The notes under the pieces are model-generated. The model made no database searches. It was not told the DNA's origin and worked only from the letters and a program-made list of their open reading frames with translations. The translations under genes were made by a program, and so were the position numbers. Positions 37,558 through 45,449 of a stretch of DNA of 64,000 bases are shown here, in pieces. Position 1 is the stretch's first letter; each line of letters begins with the position of its first letter. This stretch comes from Rugamonas rivuli (GTDB lineage Bacteria; Pseudomonadota; Gammaproteobacteria; Burkholderiales; Burkholderiaceae_D): contig NZ_WHUF01000005.1 of the NCBI RefSeq assembly GCF_009380165.1, positions 1 through 64,000 on the forward strand, read 5' to 3'.

Positions 37558-37646
37558 CTTTACGCCAGCCTTATAGTTAATTAAACTAATAGAATATATT
37601 AAATGCATAATTAAATCGAAACCCAATTAGCCGAATAAGGACAGCG

Positions 37647-38084
37647 ATGCCACAAACCCAAATAGTTTTTCGCCAGGCGACGGCGCATGACATTCCTGCG
37701 ATGTCGACGATACGGCTGGCTGTTCGCGAAAATGTGCTGTCCGACCCGAGCCGCATTACCCAGAAAATGTATGAGGATTATCTGGAGCTGCTGGGCCGCG
37801 GCTGGGTCGCGGAAGTGGATGGCGTGATCGCCGGATTCTGCTACGCGAATAAAACCGATTCGTCCATCTGGGCGCTGTTCATGGCGCAGGAATATGAGGG
37901 CCAAGGGATCGCCAAGCAATTGCTCAACATCGCCACCGCATGGCTTTTCGAACAGGGCAATGAGTTTGTTCGCCTGAGTACCGGAATGGGAACCAGGGCG
38001 GACCAGTTCTATGCCTCGCAGGGATGGCGCCGGGAGCGGGTCGAAGGTAACGACGCTTATTATCTGCTGGCGAGCGCAGGATAA
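37647..38084 (+). CDS. GNAT family N-acetyltransferase
   Basis: The 145-residue protein has a GNAT fold with the acetyl-CoA motif A region MAQEYEGQGIAKQLLNIA (R/Q-x2-G-x-A pattern as QGIAKQ) and a C-terminal FYASQGWRRE motif typical of small-molecule acetyltransferases. The substrate is unknown. It is divergent from the SDR gene and shares its lower GC. Confidence 0.87.
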   Translation: MPQTQIVFRQATAHDIPAMSTIRLAVRENVLSDPSRITQKMYEDYLELLGRGWVAEVDGVIAGFCYANKTDSSIWALFMAQEYEGQGIAKQLLNIATAWLFEQGNEFVRLSTGMGTRADQFYASQGWRRERVEGNDAYYLLASAG

Positions 38085-38099
38085 ATCGAGAGGAACACA

Positions 38100-38282
38100 A
38101 TGCGTACTTCGTGGTTAAAGTTGATCGTGCTGTACAGTTCGTTTCACATGGCGGCCCATGCGGCGGAAGGCCTGCCGGCTCACATCGCTGGCACATGGGC
38201 TACGGGAGCGTCCCTGTTTGAAGGCACGGCTGCGCAAGTCGAAATGTATTTTCTCGCAGACGGGTATGGAATCATGGAATGA
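38100..38282 (+). pseudogene. Truncated exported protein fragment
   Basis: A 60-residue frame encodes a signal peptide (cleavage after AHA, about residue 21) and the start of a globular domain (GTWATGASLFEG...QVEMYFLADGYGIME). It then stops abruptly at 38280-38282. The Gly-Tyr-Gly-Ile-Met pattern looks like the beginning of a larger lipocalin-like or beta-rich domain. The gene on the other strand ends 33 bases further on, so the rest appears lost. It could also be a real small protein. Confidence 0.45.
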
Positions 38283-38314
38283 TAGACACATATCGAAAAC
38301 AATTTCCTTGAGCC

Positions 38315-38848
38315 TCAGCTATCCGATGGGCACGCCCGCTGAAAATAACGTTCAGTCTGTGTCCAATGCCATGGCGGGATGCTGCCGTGTTTTTCAAAAT
38401 GCCAGCCAGGCCCGCGTCGCGCAAACACGTAGGAGTCGGTGTAGCGCGCATTGGTTGTGATATCGGCCCACTCGATCAAAAACTCCAGATGATCGTCGTC
38501 TTTGCTCTGCCAGCAGTAAAGACCCGTGCCAACAAAACGCATAGTTCTATCGACAGTGGCCATGGGCGGCAGCCGCAGGCCACCACTCGTCTCGGCCAGA
38601 AGCTTGGAAGTACCAGGCAAGGCATTATGGGCATCGATCAAAAACAGGGCAATCGAGGTGCTTGCATCGGTAATGAGATTCAGAAGCGGCCGCTCACGCT
38701 CTCGAATATAAAACGATTGCTTGATGTTTTCAAAAGGCGGCTCAGGATGATAGATGCCTTGCTCAATGGCGGGGAGTCGACGAGTTTGCGCCATGCCCGC
38801 AGGCGCAAAGCCAATCGCCAATGCAGCGAAAACGACGAGTGCTTTCAT
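38315..38848 (-). CDS. Hypothetical exported protein
   Basis: The 177-residue protein has a signal peptide (cleavage after GMAQ, about residue 21) and a compact domain with conserved-looking Trp/Tyr-rich segments (GTGLYCWQSKDDDHLEFLIEW, GPGWHFEKHGS). I recognise no family. ATG 38848 with GGGCAGG upstream is preferred over the TTG one codon before. It is convergent with the truncated fragment at 38100-38282. Confidence 0.6.
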   Translation of the reverse strand: MKALVVFAALAIGFAPAGMAQTRRLPAIEQGIYHPEPPFENIKQSFYIRERERPLLNLITDASTSIALFLIDAHNALPGTSKLLAETSGGLRLPPMATVDRTMRFVGTGLYCWQSKDDDHLEFLIEWADITTNARYTDSYVFARRGPGWHFEKHGSIPPWHWTQTERYFQRACPSDS

Positions 38849-39073
38849 CAATCGACCTGCCCTTTAAAGATGCTCAAGGCATGACTTTACCACTGCTGTT
38901 TTCAATAACCAGCGCGTATTGGTTTGTCCCATCAGACAGCACCTTTCGTATCGAAGCGAGGATTAAACCTCTGATATTCCAATTCGTGACAATTGGTGAA
39001 GTTTTTCCTGAAAGCAAAATGTTAGAGTGCGACCGATTTTCGCAACACCATCCAAATGACAAAAGAGAGAAAT

Positions 39074-39508
39074 ATGAAAGCATTGAGTATCCCGGCATTC
39101 GTCGCCGTAGCGGCCCTGGTTTCCGGCTGCGCCGGCATGGACACCAGCAAAATGACCTACAGCAGCCAGCTGCAAGTCAATACGCCTCAGAAGGCCCAGG
39201 ATTGCTACGACGCAGCGGTACTGCTCGGCGCCGATGCCGCACGCACCAAGGACATCGCCAAAAAAGTACTGGTCGCCGTCGATGCCACGGTAGAGACTGA
39301 GCAAGAAAAATCGATCAAGGCACAACGCAATCGCCATATCGGCGTGCTGGTCGGCAGCGGCGGCGAAGAGCTGTTCATCAACTGGAACGCCATGACGCCG
39401 GAGCAGACCTACGTCACCGTCGCCACCAAGACCGGTTTCGTCGGCGGCGCTGGCCAGAAGGCGTGGTCGTGCCAGGTGGTGGACGAGATGGTAAAAATGG
39501 TGAAATAA
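39074..39508 (+). CDS. Hypothetical lipoprotein
   Basis: The 144-residue protein has a lipoprotein signal (ALVSGCAG, lipobox Cys about residue 19) and a mature domain with two further Cys (QDCYDA and WSCQVV) that may form a disulfide. AGAGAG precedes the ATG. The domain is unknown to me. The next gene downstream also encodes a small lipoprotein with two Cys, and both may form a unit. Confidence 0.7.
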   Translation: MKALSIPAFVAVAALVSGCAGMDTSKMTYSSQLQVNTPQKAQDCYDAAVLLGADAARTKDIAKKVLVAVDATVETEQEKSIKAQRNRHIGVLVGSGGEELFINWNAMTPEQTYVTVATKTGFVGGAGQKAWSCQVVDEMVKMVK

Positions 39509-39575
39509 AGCCTGCCCCCACCTGCCTCCAGAGGCAGGTGGTTTCAATTATCGAGATCGACAAAGGACAGGCCAT

Positions 39576-39938
39576 ATGATGAAGCGGATCGCCGCCCTAG
39601 CCGCGCCACTCATGCTGCTGAGCGCGTGCTCGACGACCAGTACAATTAGCGTTCTGGAGTCCAAGTACCAGACGGACCAGCCTGCGTGCCAAGTTACCTT
39701 CTTCAAGAAAGCCAAGCCTGATCGGGAATTCGAAACACTCGCGCAGATCGAATCCCACGTGCAAAGAAATGTGTTCTTTGGCGGCGATGCGAAGCTGGAA
39801 GACCAGGCATATGCCGAGTTGAAGACCAAGACCTGCAACCTGGGCGGCAATGCCGTAATCATCAACGACTACGTCGAATCGCGGGCCGCAGAGTTTTCAC
39901 ACGTGCACGTATGGGCAACAACCGTCAAATTGCTCTGA
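39576..39938 (+). CDS. Hypothetical small lipoprotein
   Basis: The 120-residue protein has a lipobox (LLSACS, Cys about 18) and a mature alpha/beta domain with paired Cys (PACQVTFF and KTCNLGGNAVIIN). The LGGNAV-I pattern resembles small outer-membrane lipoproteins of the DUF4156/RcsF-like type, but this is only a likeness. AAAGGACAG is the ribosome site. It ends 22 bases before the convergent end of the TOMM operon. Confidence 0.65.
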   Translation: MMKRIAALAAPLMLLSACSTTSTISVLESKYQTDQPACQVTFFKKAKPDREFETLAQIESHVQRNVFFGGDAKLEDQAYAELKTKTCNLGGNAVIINDYVESRAAEFSHVHVWATTVKLL

Positions 39939-39959
39939 CGTGCGGAGCGTCTCTCCGTC

Positions 39960-41111
39960 TTAAAACAACCGGCGCACCCGGAAGGCAAGCCTGCTGCTTA
40001 ATGGCGACAGGCCTCGCTCGGAGCGGGCGTCGCCGGTCTGGCGCAGTACCGACAACATCAATGTAGTGCGCGGTGAATAACGATAGTCCGCAGTGCCATG
40101 CCACACGGTGCTGTGGTCGTCGCGGCCGGCGTACACACCTCCGCCCAGTTCCCAGTCTCCCAACGTCTGCGCCAGCGTCACGCTGACATAGCGCTGGCGC
40201 GCGCCCTGGCTGGTCAGCACCTGCGCGGCCTGCGCCTGCAAGCCCTTGCGCGCGATGTCCGGCAGCGGCAAGGATTGATTGCGGTCGATCAGCGCCAGCC
40301 ACCCGGCGTACTCACCGTCCGACATGCCGCGTCCATCGTAGGCATATTCGAGTTGCAGCTTCGGCAGATCCGGCAAGGTATATGTCAATCCGGCCGTCGC
40401 GCGCCGCGTGTCACGCGCACCGTACGCCGATCCATACCACGACAGATGTTCCCCCATCGCCCCGCTCAGCGTCGCGCCGATGCCGTTGGACTCTCCACTG
40501 GCACGGCGCAGCAGCATGCTCACGCTCAGTTGTTCGAACTCGTATCCCAGCCTGACGATGGACTGCTCAACGCCACGGTTGTAGCCATCCGCATGCCGCG
40601 CCGCGTCCTTGCTGTAGATCGCCGTCAGGCTGGCCTGGGAGCCGGTCCAGCCCAGCACCGCCATCGGCAGGCCTTCCGACTGACCCAGTTCATCGAGCGG
40701 GTCGCTCAGGTCCGTACGCTTTTGCAGAAAGCCCAGCGGCTGGTTCACGAAAGACGGATCGAGCGCATACAAGCGCTTGCCGAGCGATAGCGTCACCGCC
40801 GGCGTCAGTTGAAACACGCGGTTCAATTCCTGCAGCGTTCCCGAGGAACCGCTATGCCGTCCATCGACGTCGCTGCGCCAGGTTTCAAAGCGCGCGCGCC
40901 AGGTCAGATCGTGAAAGCGGCCTTCAAGCAGCCCTGCCAGCGTGGTTTTTTTCTCGGGGATCGCCAGAAAATTATCGACATTGAGCGGCGTCGCCTGCAA
41001 GCGCGTGGCTTCCTGGCTGGCCAGCGCGAACCCGCCCAGCCAGTCTTCGTCCGCCTGCGCGCCGCCGCACAGCAGCAGCCCCGCCATCAACGCTGAACGG
41101 CGACCGCTCAT
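39960..41111 (-). CDS. Outer-membrane beta-barrel protein of the TOMM operon
   Basis: The 383-residue protein has a signal peptide (cleavage after GGAQA, about residue 20). It is then built of alternating amphipathic strands with aromatic girdles (LTWRARFETW, YVSVTLAQTLGDWELGGGVYAG) and ends with the outer-membrane C-terminal Phe (RVRRLF), a recognition signal for the BAM complex. No porin subfamily is evident; the layout recalls alginate-type or DUF1302-like barrels. It is the last gene of the operon and overlaps the LolA-like gene by 4 bases. Within the cluster it could form the outer-membrane exit for the modified peptide or stabilise the envelope against it. Confidence 0.75.
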   Translation of the reverse strand: MSGRRSALMAGLLLCGGAQADEDWLGGFALASQEATRLQATPLNVDNFLAIPEKKTTLAGLLEGRFHDLTWRARFETWRSDVDGRHSGSSGTLQELNRVFQLTPAVTLSLGKRLYALDPSFVNQPLGFLQKRTDLSDPLDELGQSEGLPMAVLGWTGSQASLTAIYSKDAARHADGYNRGVEQSIVRLGYEFEQLSVSMLLRRASGESNGIGATLSGAMGEHLSWYGSAYGARDTRRATAGLTYTLPDLPKLQLEYAYDGRGMSDGEYAGWLALIDRNQSLPLPDIARKGLQAQAAQVLTSQGARQRYVSVTLAQTLGDWELGGGVYAGRDDHSTVWHGTADYRYSPRTTLMLSVLRQTGDARSERGLSPLSSRLAFRVRRLF

Positions 41112-41845
41112 TGTTCCAGACTACGCGGGTTGAAGGTACTGGCGGAGAATTCCATGGTCTTGATCTTCTCGTACACCACGCGGGTCTGCTCCGCCGGCAG
41201 TTGTGGATCGAAATAGCGGGTGACTGGCGGCAGGCCGCCAGTGGCCGTATCGAACTCCGCGATCTTCAACAGCTTGCCGCTGGCGACATACAGCATGGCC
41301 TTCAACGGCACATACTGGCCGCGCTGTTTGGTCGCCAGCAGCGTGATCCGCGTGTAGGTGGCCGCTTCGTTCTTGCTGCTTAAGGCCAGCGCAACGCAGT
41401 CGCCTGTGCAGGATGCCGGCGGTGTGTCCATCGTCACGGCGTCGTAATCGTTCGTGAAACTGATGCGCGCCAAGTCACCGATCGACGCCTTGCCCCGCAG
41501 CGTTTGCAGCGGCGTCAGACGGATTGCACGCCGGGTGCGGGGTGCGTAGAAAAAGATCCCGGCATCGGTGGTCAGGAACTTCTGGCCGCGCTGGTCGACG
41601 CTGGTCGCCTCCACCAATACCTGATTGTGATTCGCGCCGCGTATCACGTAGGTGCCAGGCTCCTGCTCCTGGCCGTTCTGCACAGGCACGATGCGCACTG
41701 CCGCCTCGAAACTATCGAACGGCATGCGGTAGCGGTCCACCTGCCGCAGGATCTCCTGCGCCGGCGGTGGCGCGGCCATCACCGGACATGCCGCCAAAAC
41801 AGCACAGCCTACAAACCAGCGGACACGGTCAAATGGAAATGGCAT
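41108..41845 (-). CDS. LolA-like outer membrane lipoprotein-sorting protein
   Basis: The 245-residue protein has a signal peptide (cleavage after VMA, about residue 24). It then shows the LolA/LppX-like half-barrel pattern of DUF4292-type sorting proteins: DSFEAAVRIVP, FLTTDAGIFFYAPRTRRAIRLTPLQ and RYFDPQ. Such proteins carry lipids or lipopeptides across the periplasm and occur next to RND or FtsX permeases. The FtsX permease and ATPase genes directly upstream would be its LolCDE-like partner. A hydrophobic azole peptide is a plausible cargo (inference). Confidence 0.8.
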   Translation of the reverse strand: MPFPFDRVRWFVGCAVLAACPVMAAPPPAQEILRQVDRYRMPFDSFEAAVRIVPVQNGQEQEPGTYVIRGANHNQVLVEATSVDQRGQKFLTTDAGIFFYAPRTRRAIRLTPLQTLRGKASIGDLARISFTNDYDAVTMDTPPASCTGDCVALALSSKNEAATYTRITLLATKQRGQYVPLKAMLYVASGKLLKIAEFDTATGGLPPVTRYFDPQLPAEQTRVVYEKIKTMEFSASTFNPRSLEQ

Positions 41846-41854
41846 GAAGCTGGC

Positions 41855-43087
41855 TCACTGTATGGAAAGAGAAGACATGATCGGCATGCGGCCGATGCGG
41901 CGACTGATGGTCCACGCGGCCAGCATCGCCACCAGCGGCAAGGCGCAGATGATGGCCGCGCTGTACGACGGCACCCACAACATCTGCAGCAGCACACCTG
42001 CGTTGCGGCCGGGCGGCGGCGCCAGCTCAATATGCGCGGCGTTGATCAGCAGGATGGAGGCAAACGCCAGCAGTGCCCCAGCACAAGCGCCGAACAGGCC
42101 TTGCAGCATGCCCTCCATGACGAACAAGCGTCGCACCAGCGCGTGGCCGATGCCCATGGCGCGCATGGTACCGATCTCCCTGCCCCGTTCATAGATGGTG
42201 GTCAGCGTCATCGCCGCCACACCAAGGAAGACGATGATGCAGATGACGATGCCGAACACCAGGAACTGGTTGCGGTACAAGGCCAGCACCTGCGAATACA
42301 ACGGCGCCAGCGCCTGCCATGTCCGCAGCTCGACCCGCGCACCGGCCAGCGCGCCACGCAAGCGGACCGATATTTCGTCGGCCTGCGCAGTGTCCTGATA
42401 CAGCACGGCGACACTCGACACCTTGGTCGTACGCAGCAGTTCCTGCGCCGTTTCCAGCGGCATTTGCAGCAGATACAAATCGGTCTGCGGGATACCTGTC
42501 GCCACCACTCCCACGACTTCAAGATCCATCGCGTTGACGCTGCCGTTGACGGTGGTGGTCATCAACGTAATCGAATCACCGGTCTTGACCGCCAGGCGCC
42601 GCGCCATCTCCTTGCCGATCAAAACCTGATAGCGGCCTTCCGGCTTCGCGCTCAGCGGCGCTCCGGCAGCCAAGGTCTGGAAGGCGCCGAACGCTTGCCG
42701 CTCGCGGTCCGGCATCACCCCGCTGCCTTCGAAATTAAGCGTGCGCGCGCCGTTCGACACCAGACCAGCGAACGATAGACGCGGCACCACGCGGCGTACC
42801 TGCGGCTCCTGCGCCAGCAGCGCTTCCACGCGCGCCAGCACCGGCCGCTCCAATCCATATTGCAGCTGCTGCTCGGCGTAGCCGTCAAACTGGCCTTCTC
42901 CGGCCAACTGCGCATGTCCCAATCCGCTGCGGATGGTGCTCTCGCGCAGGCCATCCAACGATGCCGCGATGTAGGCCACAAACAGCAGCAGTGCCAGCGT
43001 ACCGACGCCTATCGTCCCGCCCAGCAGAAAGGAGCGCCGTCCATTGCGCCGTACGTTGCGCAGCGCGAGCGTCAGCCACTGCCTCAT
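41855..43087 (-). CDS. FtsX/MacB-type ABC permease
   Basis: The 410-residue protein has one N-terminal TM helix (about 20-42), a large periplasmic MacB-PCD domain (about 45-270) and three C-terminal TM helices with the FtsX motif (IYERGREIGTMRAMG). This is the LolC/MacB half-transporter layout, a mechanotransmission pump that moves substrates from the periplasm or the inner-membrane outer leaflet. Its start overlaps the ATPase gene (ATGA). Confidence 0.92.
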   Translation of the reverse strand: MRQWLTLALRNVRRNGRRSFLLGGTIGVGTLALLLFVAYIAASLDGLRESTIRSGLGHAQLAGEGQFDGYAEQQLQYGLERPVLARVEALLAQEPQVRRVVPRLSFAGLVSNGARTLNFEGSGVMPDRERQAFGAFQTLAAGAPLSAKPEGRYQVLIGKEMARRLAVKTGDSITLMTTTVNGSVNAMDLEVVGVVATGIPQTDLYLLQMPLETAQELLRTTKVSSVAVLYQDTAQADEISVRLRGALAGARVELRTWQALAPLYSQVLALYRNQFLVFGIVICIIVFLGVAAMTLTTIYERGREIGTMRAMGIGHALVRRLFVMEGMLQGLFGACAGALLAFASILLINAAHIELAPPPGRNAGVLLQMLWVPSYSAAIICALPLVAMLAAWTISRRIGRMPIMSSLSIQ

Positions 43088-43758
43088 GCGACCTGCCTGC
43101 CGTCCGCCAGCCGCACCACGCCATGCGCCATCTCCATCACCCGCTGATCGTGGGTGGCGATGACGAAGGTGGTACCGACCTGGCGATTCAGATTGTCGAT
43201 CAACTCCAGCAGTTGCTGCGCCGTCTTGCCGTCCAGATTACCGGTCGGCTCGTCGGCGATGACCAGGCTGGGACGATTGACCAGAGCCCGCGCAATAGCG
43301 ACGCGCTGCTGCTGCCCGCCCGACAGCTCGGACGGTTCGTGCTTCAAACGATGATCCATGCCCACCATCTCCAGCGCGGCGACTGCACGGCGGCTGCGTT
43401 CCGACGGCGACAGCGCCTGCGGCGACAGCGCCAGCTCCACGTTCTCCTGCGCCGTCAGCGTGCCGACCAGATTGAATTGCTGGAAGACGAAACCGAGCTT
43501 GCGGTTGCGGTACTGGTCCAGCTGCGTTTCCGCGATCAGGTCCAGGCGTTCGCCGTCGACGCTGATGCTGCCGCTGTCCGGCCGGTCGAAGCGCGCCAGC
43601 ATGCCGAGCAAGGTGCTCTTGCCGCTGCCCGATGGACCGGCGATGGCCGTCACGCTGGGTTGATCGATGCGGAACGACACCTGGTCCAACGCCACGATGC
43701 GCTCGCCGCCTCGCAGATAATGCTTGGATACCGCGTCAACTTCCAGTATGGCCGCCAT
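43084..43758 (-). CDS. LolD/MacB-type ABC transporter ATPase
   Basis: The 224-residue protein has Walker A GPSGSGKST (about 40-48), Q-loop VFQQFNLV, signature LSGGQQQRVAIARAL, Walker B VIADEPTG and the switch His in IATHDQ. It drives the FtsX permease encoded downstream. ATG 43758 fits the family; longer frames upstream enter the DUF2141 gene. LolD-type ATPases pair with FtsX permeases, consistent with the LolA-like gene in the same operon. Confidence 0.95.
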   Translation of the reverse strand: MAAILEVDAVSKHYLRGGERIVALDQVSFRIDQPSVTAIAGPSGSGKSTLLGMLARFDRPDSGSISVDGERLDLIAETQLDQYRNRKLGFVFQQFNLVGTLTAQENVELALSPQALSPSERSRRAVAALEMVGMDHRLKHEPSELSGGQQQRVAIARALVNRPSLVIADEPTGNLDGKTAQQLLELIDNLNRQVGTTFVIATHDQRVMEMAHGVVRLADGRQVA

Positions 43759-43768
43759 CCGCTTCCTC

Positions 43769-44305
43769 TCAGTAGACCATGTCGATGTCGACGGCCGCCT
43801 TGCCTGCCTTGACTTCAAACGCCGCTTGCTCGAATGACGGCGGTCCGTAGTTGCCCTTGGCGTTGCGCGAAAACGCGTAGCCCTCCAGCGGCATGCCGTT
43901 GGGCGAGCGGTCGAATTCACCGTTGCCGTTTTCATCGTGGAACAGCATGGCCGCATACATGCCGGGCTTGACGCCGTCGAAGGTCAGGCTGACGACAGGC
44001 GACGCGGCGACCGTCTGCATGTACGGGCAGCGTTTGAGGAAGGTCGCCTTGTCGCACAAGGCCGCCATGACCATGCCCTTGTTTCCTGCGACGCCGCTTA
44101 ACTTGATGGTGATGCTGGCGCCGTCAGCGGGCGCTGGCGCCTGCACCAGGGCCGTCTTCTGCACATGCGTCAACAGCACGGCAAGCACCACGCCCGCGCA
44201 AGCGATGACGCTCATGCCGGCGATGAGCGGAAGGCGCCGCAGCTTGCTGCGCGTATCCAGGGCCTCTTGGGCATCCTGCTCTTTCGATCGATTCGGTACG
44301 TTCAT
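43769..44305 (-). CDS. DUF2141 domain protein with N-terminal membrane anchor
   Basis: The 178-residue protein has a cytosolic N-terminus, a single TM helix (about 27-47) and a periplasmic DUF2141 domain (about 63-178). The domain shows G-MVMAALCDKATFL, PGMYAAMLFHDENGNGEFDRSPNGMPLEGYAFS and the C-terminal DIDMVY. DUF2141 domains have a transthyretin-like fold of unknown function and occur near lipid or carotenoid genes. Its presence inside an RiPP operon between two ABC systems is unusual; a role in handling or tolerating the product is possible. Confidence 0.85.
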   Translation of the reverse strand: MNVPNRSKEQDAQEALDTRSKLRRLPLIAGMSVIACAGVVLAVLLTHVQKTALVQAPAPADGASITIKLSGVAGNKGMVMAALCDKATFLKRCPYMQTVAASPVVSLTFDGVKPGMYAAMLFHDENGNGEFDRSPNGMPLEGYAFSRNAKGNYGPPSFEQAAFEVKAGKAAVDIDMVY

Positions 44306-44327
44306 TTCATATCTCTTTCAACTGCAA

Positions 44328-45449
44328 TCAGGAGCGCGGCATCCATGTGAAGCGCCGCGCCGACAGCGCCAGGCAGGCCACCAACATCGCCGACAGCAAG
44401 GCCACGCTGTAGATATCGGTGCTCCAGCCCATGCCGCCGGTGAGGCCGCGACGTATGCTCGACATCATCGCGTTCAGCGGCAGGCAGTCCAGCGCCTCGC
44501 GGGCCAGCTTGGGCAAGCCACCCAGCGGGACCATGAGATTACCCGAAAACAGCAGCGGAAAATACAGCAGATTACAGAACATGGTGGCGGCGGCCACGCT
44601 GTTCGTCATGGCCGCGATCAGCAGGCCCAGTGCCAGGAAGGCGCCGGCGCCCAGCGCCAGCATGGCGATGGCGGCCGCCACCTGCACGCCGTCCGCGTTG
44701 ACGCGCACGCCGTAGATGGCCCATGCGGCGACGAACATCGCCAGGCTGGCGGCCAGCACGATCAACAGCCGCGATACGCACCATGCGGCCACCACGACGC
44801 CGGTTGGCATCGGGAACAGCTGATACATACGGAACATGCCACCCTCGCGCGCGGCCACCAACGGACCGGCAAATCCCATCAGGCTGGTGGACAGTATCAC
44901 CATGCCGGCGAGGCCGGTGACGAGGAATAGGCGGTAGTCCAGCGCCTGCTCGGCGGCGGCCGGCGGCGGTGGCAGGGCCACACGCGGCGGCGCATTCAGG
45001 CCGTTGAGGTTATAGGCGTCGCTGTACCCGCGCAGCAGGCCGTAGGCGGCGTCGAACGCGGCGCCCGCGCCATGGCCGCTGCGCAGCGCGATATCCGTGG
45101 TGCGTCCGGCGGCGACGTTGGCGGCGAAGCCGGCTGGTACCGTCAGCACAAAGTCGGCTTGCGCGGTGGCGCTGTCGGCGCTGTTGACGGGCGTCGTCAC
45201 CGGTGAGAAGTCCACGCTGTGCTGCTGGCGCAGGCCGGCCTGCAATTGCCGCAGGTAGGCGCTGCTCTCGGTGCTGCGATCGAGATCGACAATCGCCAGC
45301 GACACGGGGCCAAGCTTGACGTCCTGGCCGAACAAGGCCATCTGCATGACCAGCATCAGCAAGGGGAAGGCAAAGGTCCAGAACAGCGCCAGCTTCCCGC
45401 GCAAGAACATGGCCAGGTCGGCTTTGATCAAATGCAGAAGTATTTTCAT
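44328..45449 (-). CDS. ABC-2 type permease of the TOMM operon
   Basis: The 373-residue protein has one N-terminal TM helix (about 18-38), a large extracytoplasmic domain (about 40-180) and five C-terminal TM segments, as in ABC-2/YhgE-Pip or NatB-type exporters. Its start overlaps the stop of the ATPase-fusion gene by 4 bases, which makes that ATPase its partner. It probably exports the modified peptide across the inner membrane. Confidence 0.9.
   Translation of the reverse strand: MKILLHLIKADLAMFLRGKLALFWTFAFPLLMLVMQMALFGQDVKLGPVSLAIVDLDRSTESSAYLRQLQAGLRQQHSVDFSPVTTPVNSADSATAQADFVLTVPAGFAANVAAGRTTDIALRSGHGAGAAFDAAYGLLRGYSDAYNLNGLNAPPRVALPPPPAAAEQALDYRLFLVTGLAGMVILSTSLMGFAGPLVAAREGGMFRMYQLFPMPTGVVVAAWCVSRLLIVLAASLAMFVAAWAIYGVRVNADGVQVAAAIAMLALGAGAFLALGLLIAAMTNSVAAATMFCNLLYFPLLFSGNLMVPLGGLPKLAREALDCLPLNAMMSSIRRGLTGGMGWSTDIYSVALLSAMLVACLALSARRFTWMPRS

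Noticed and set aside
38158..38460. 100-codon plus frame continuing after the truncated fragment
   Set aside because: It is out of frame with the fragment, Cys/Arg/Ser-rich, and covers the end of the minus-strand gene; no domain continues there.
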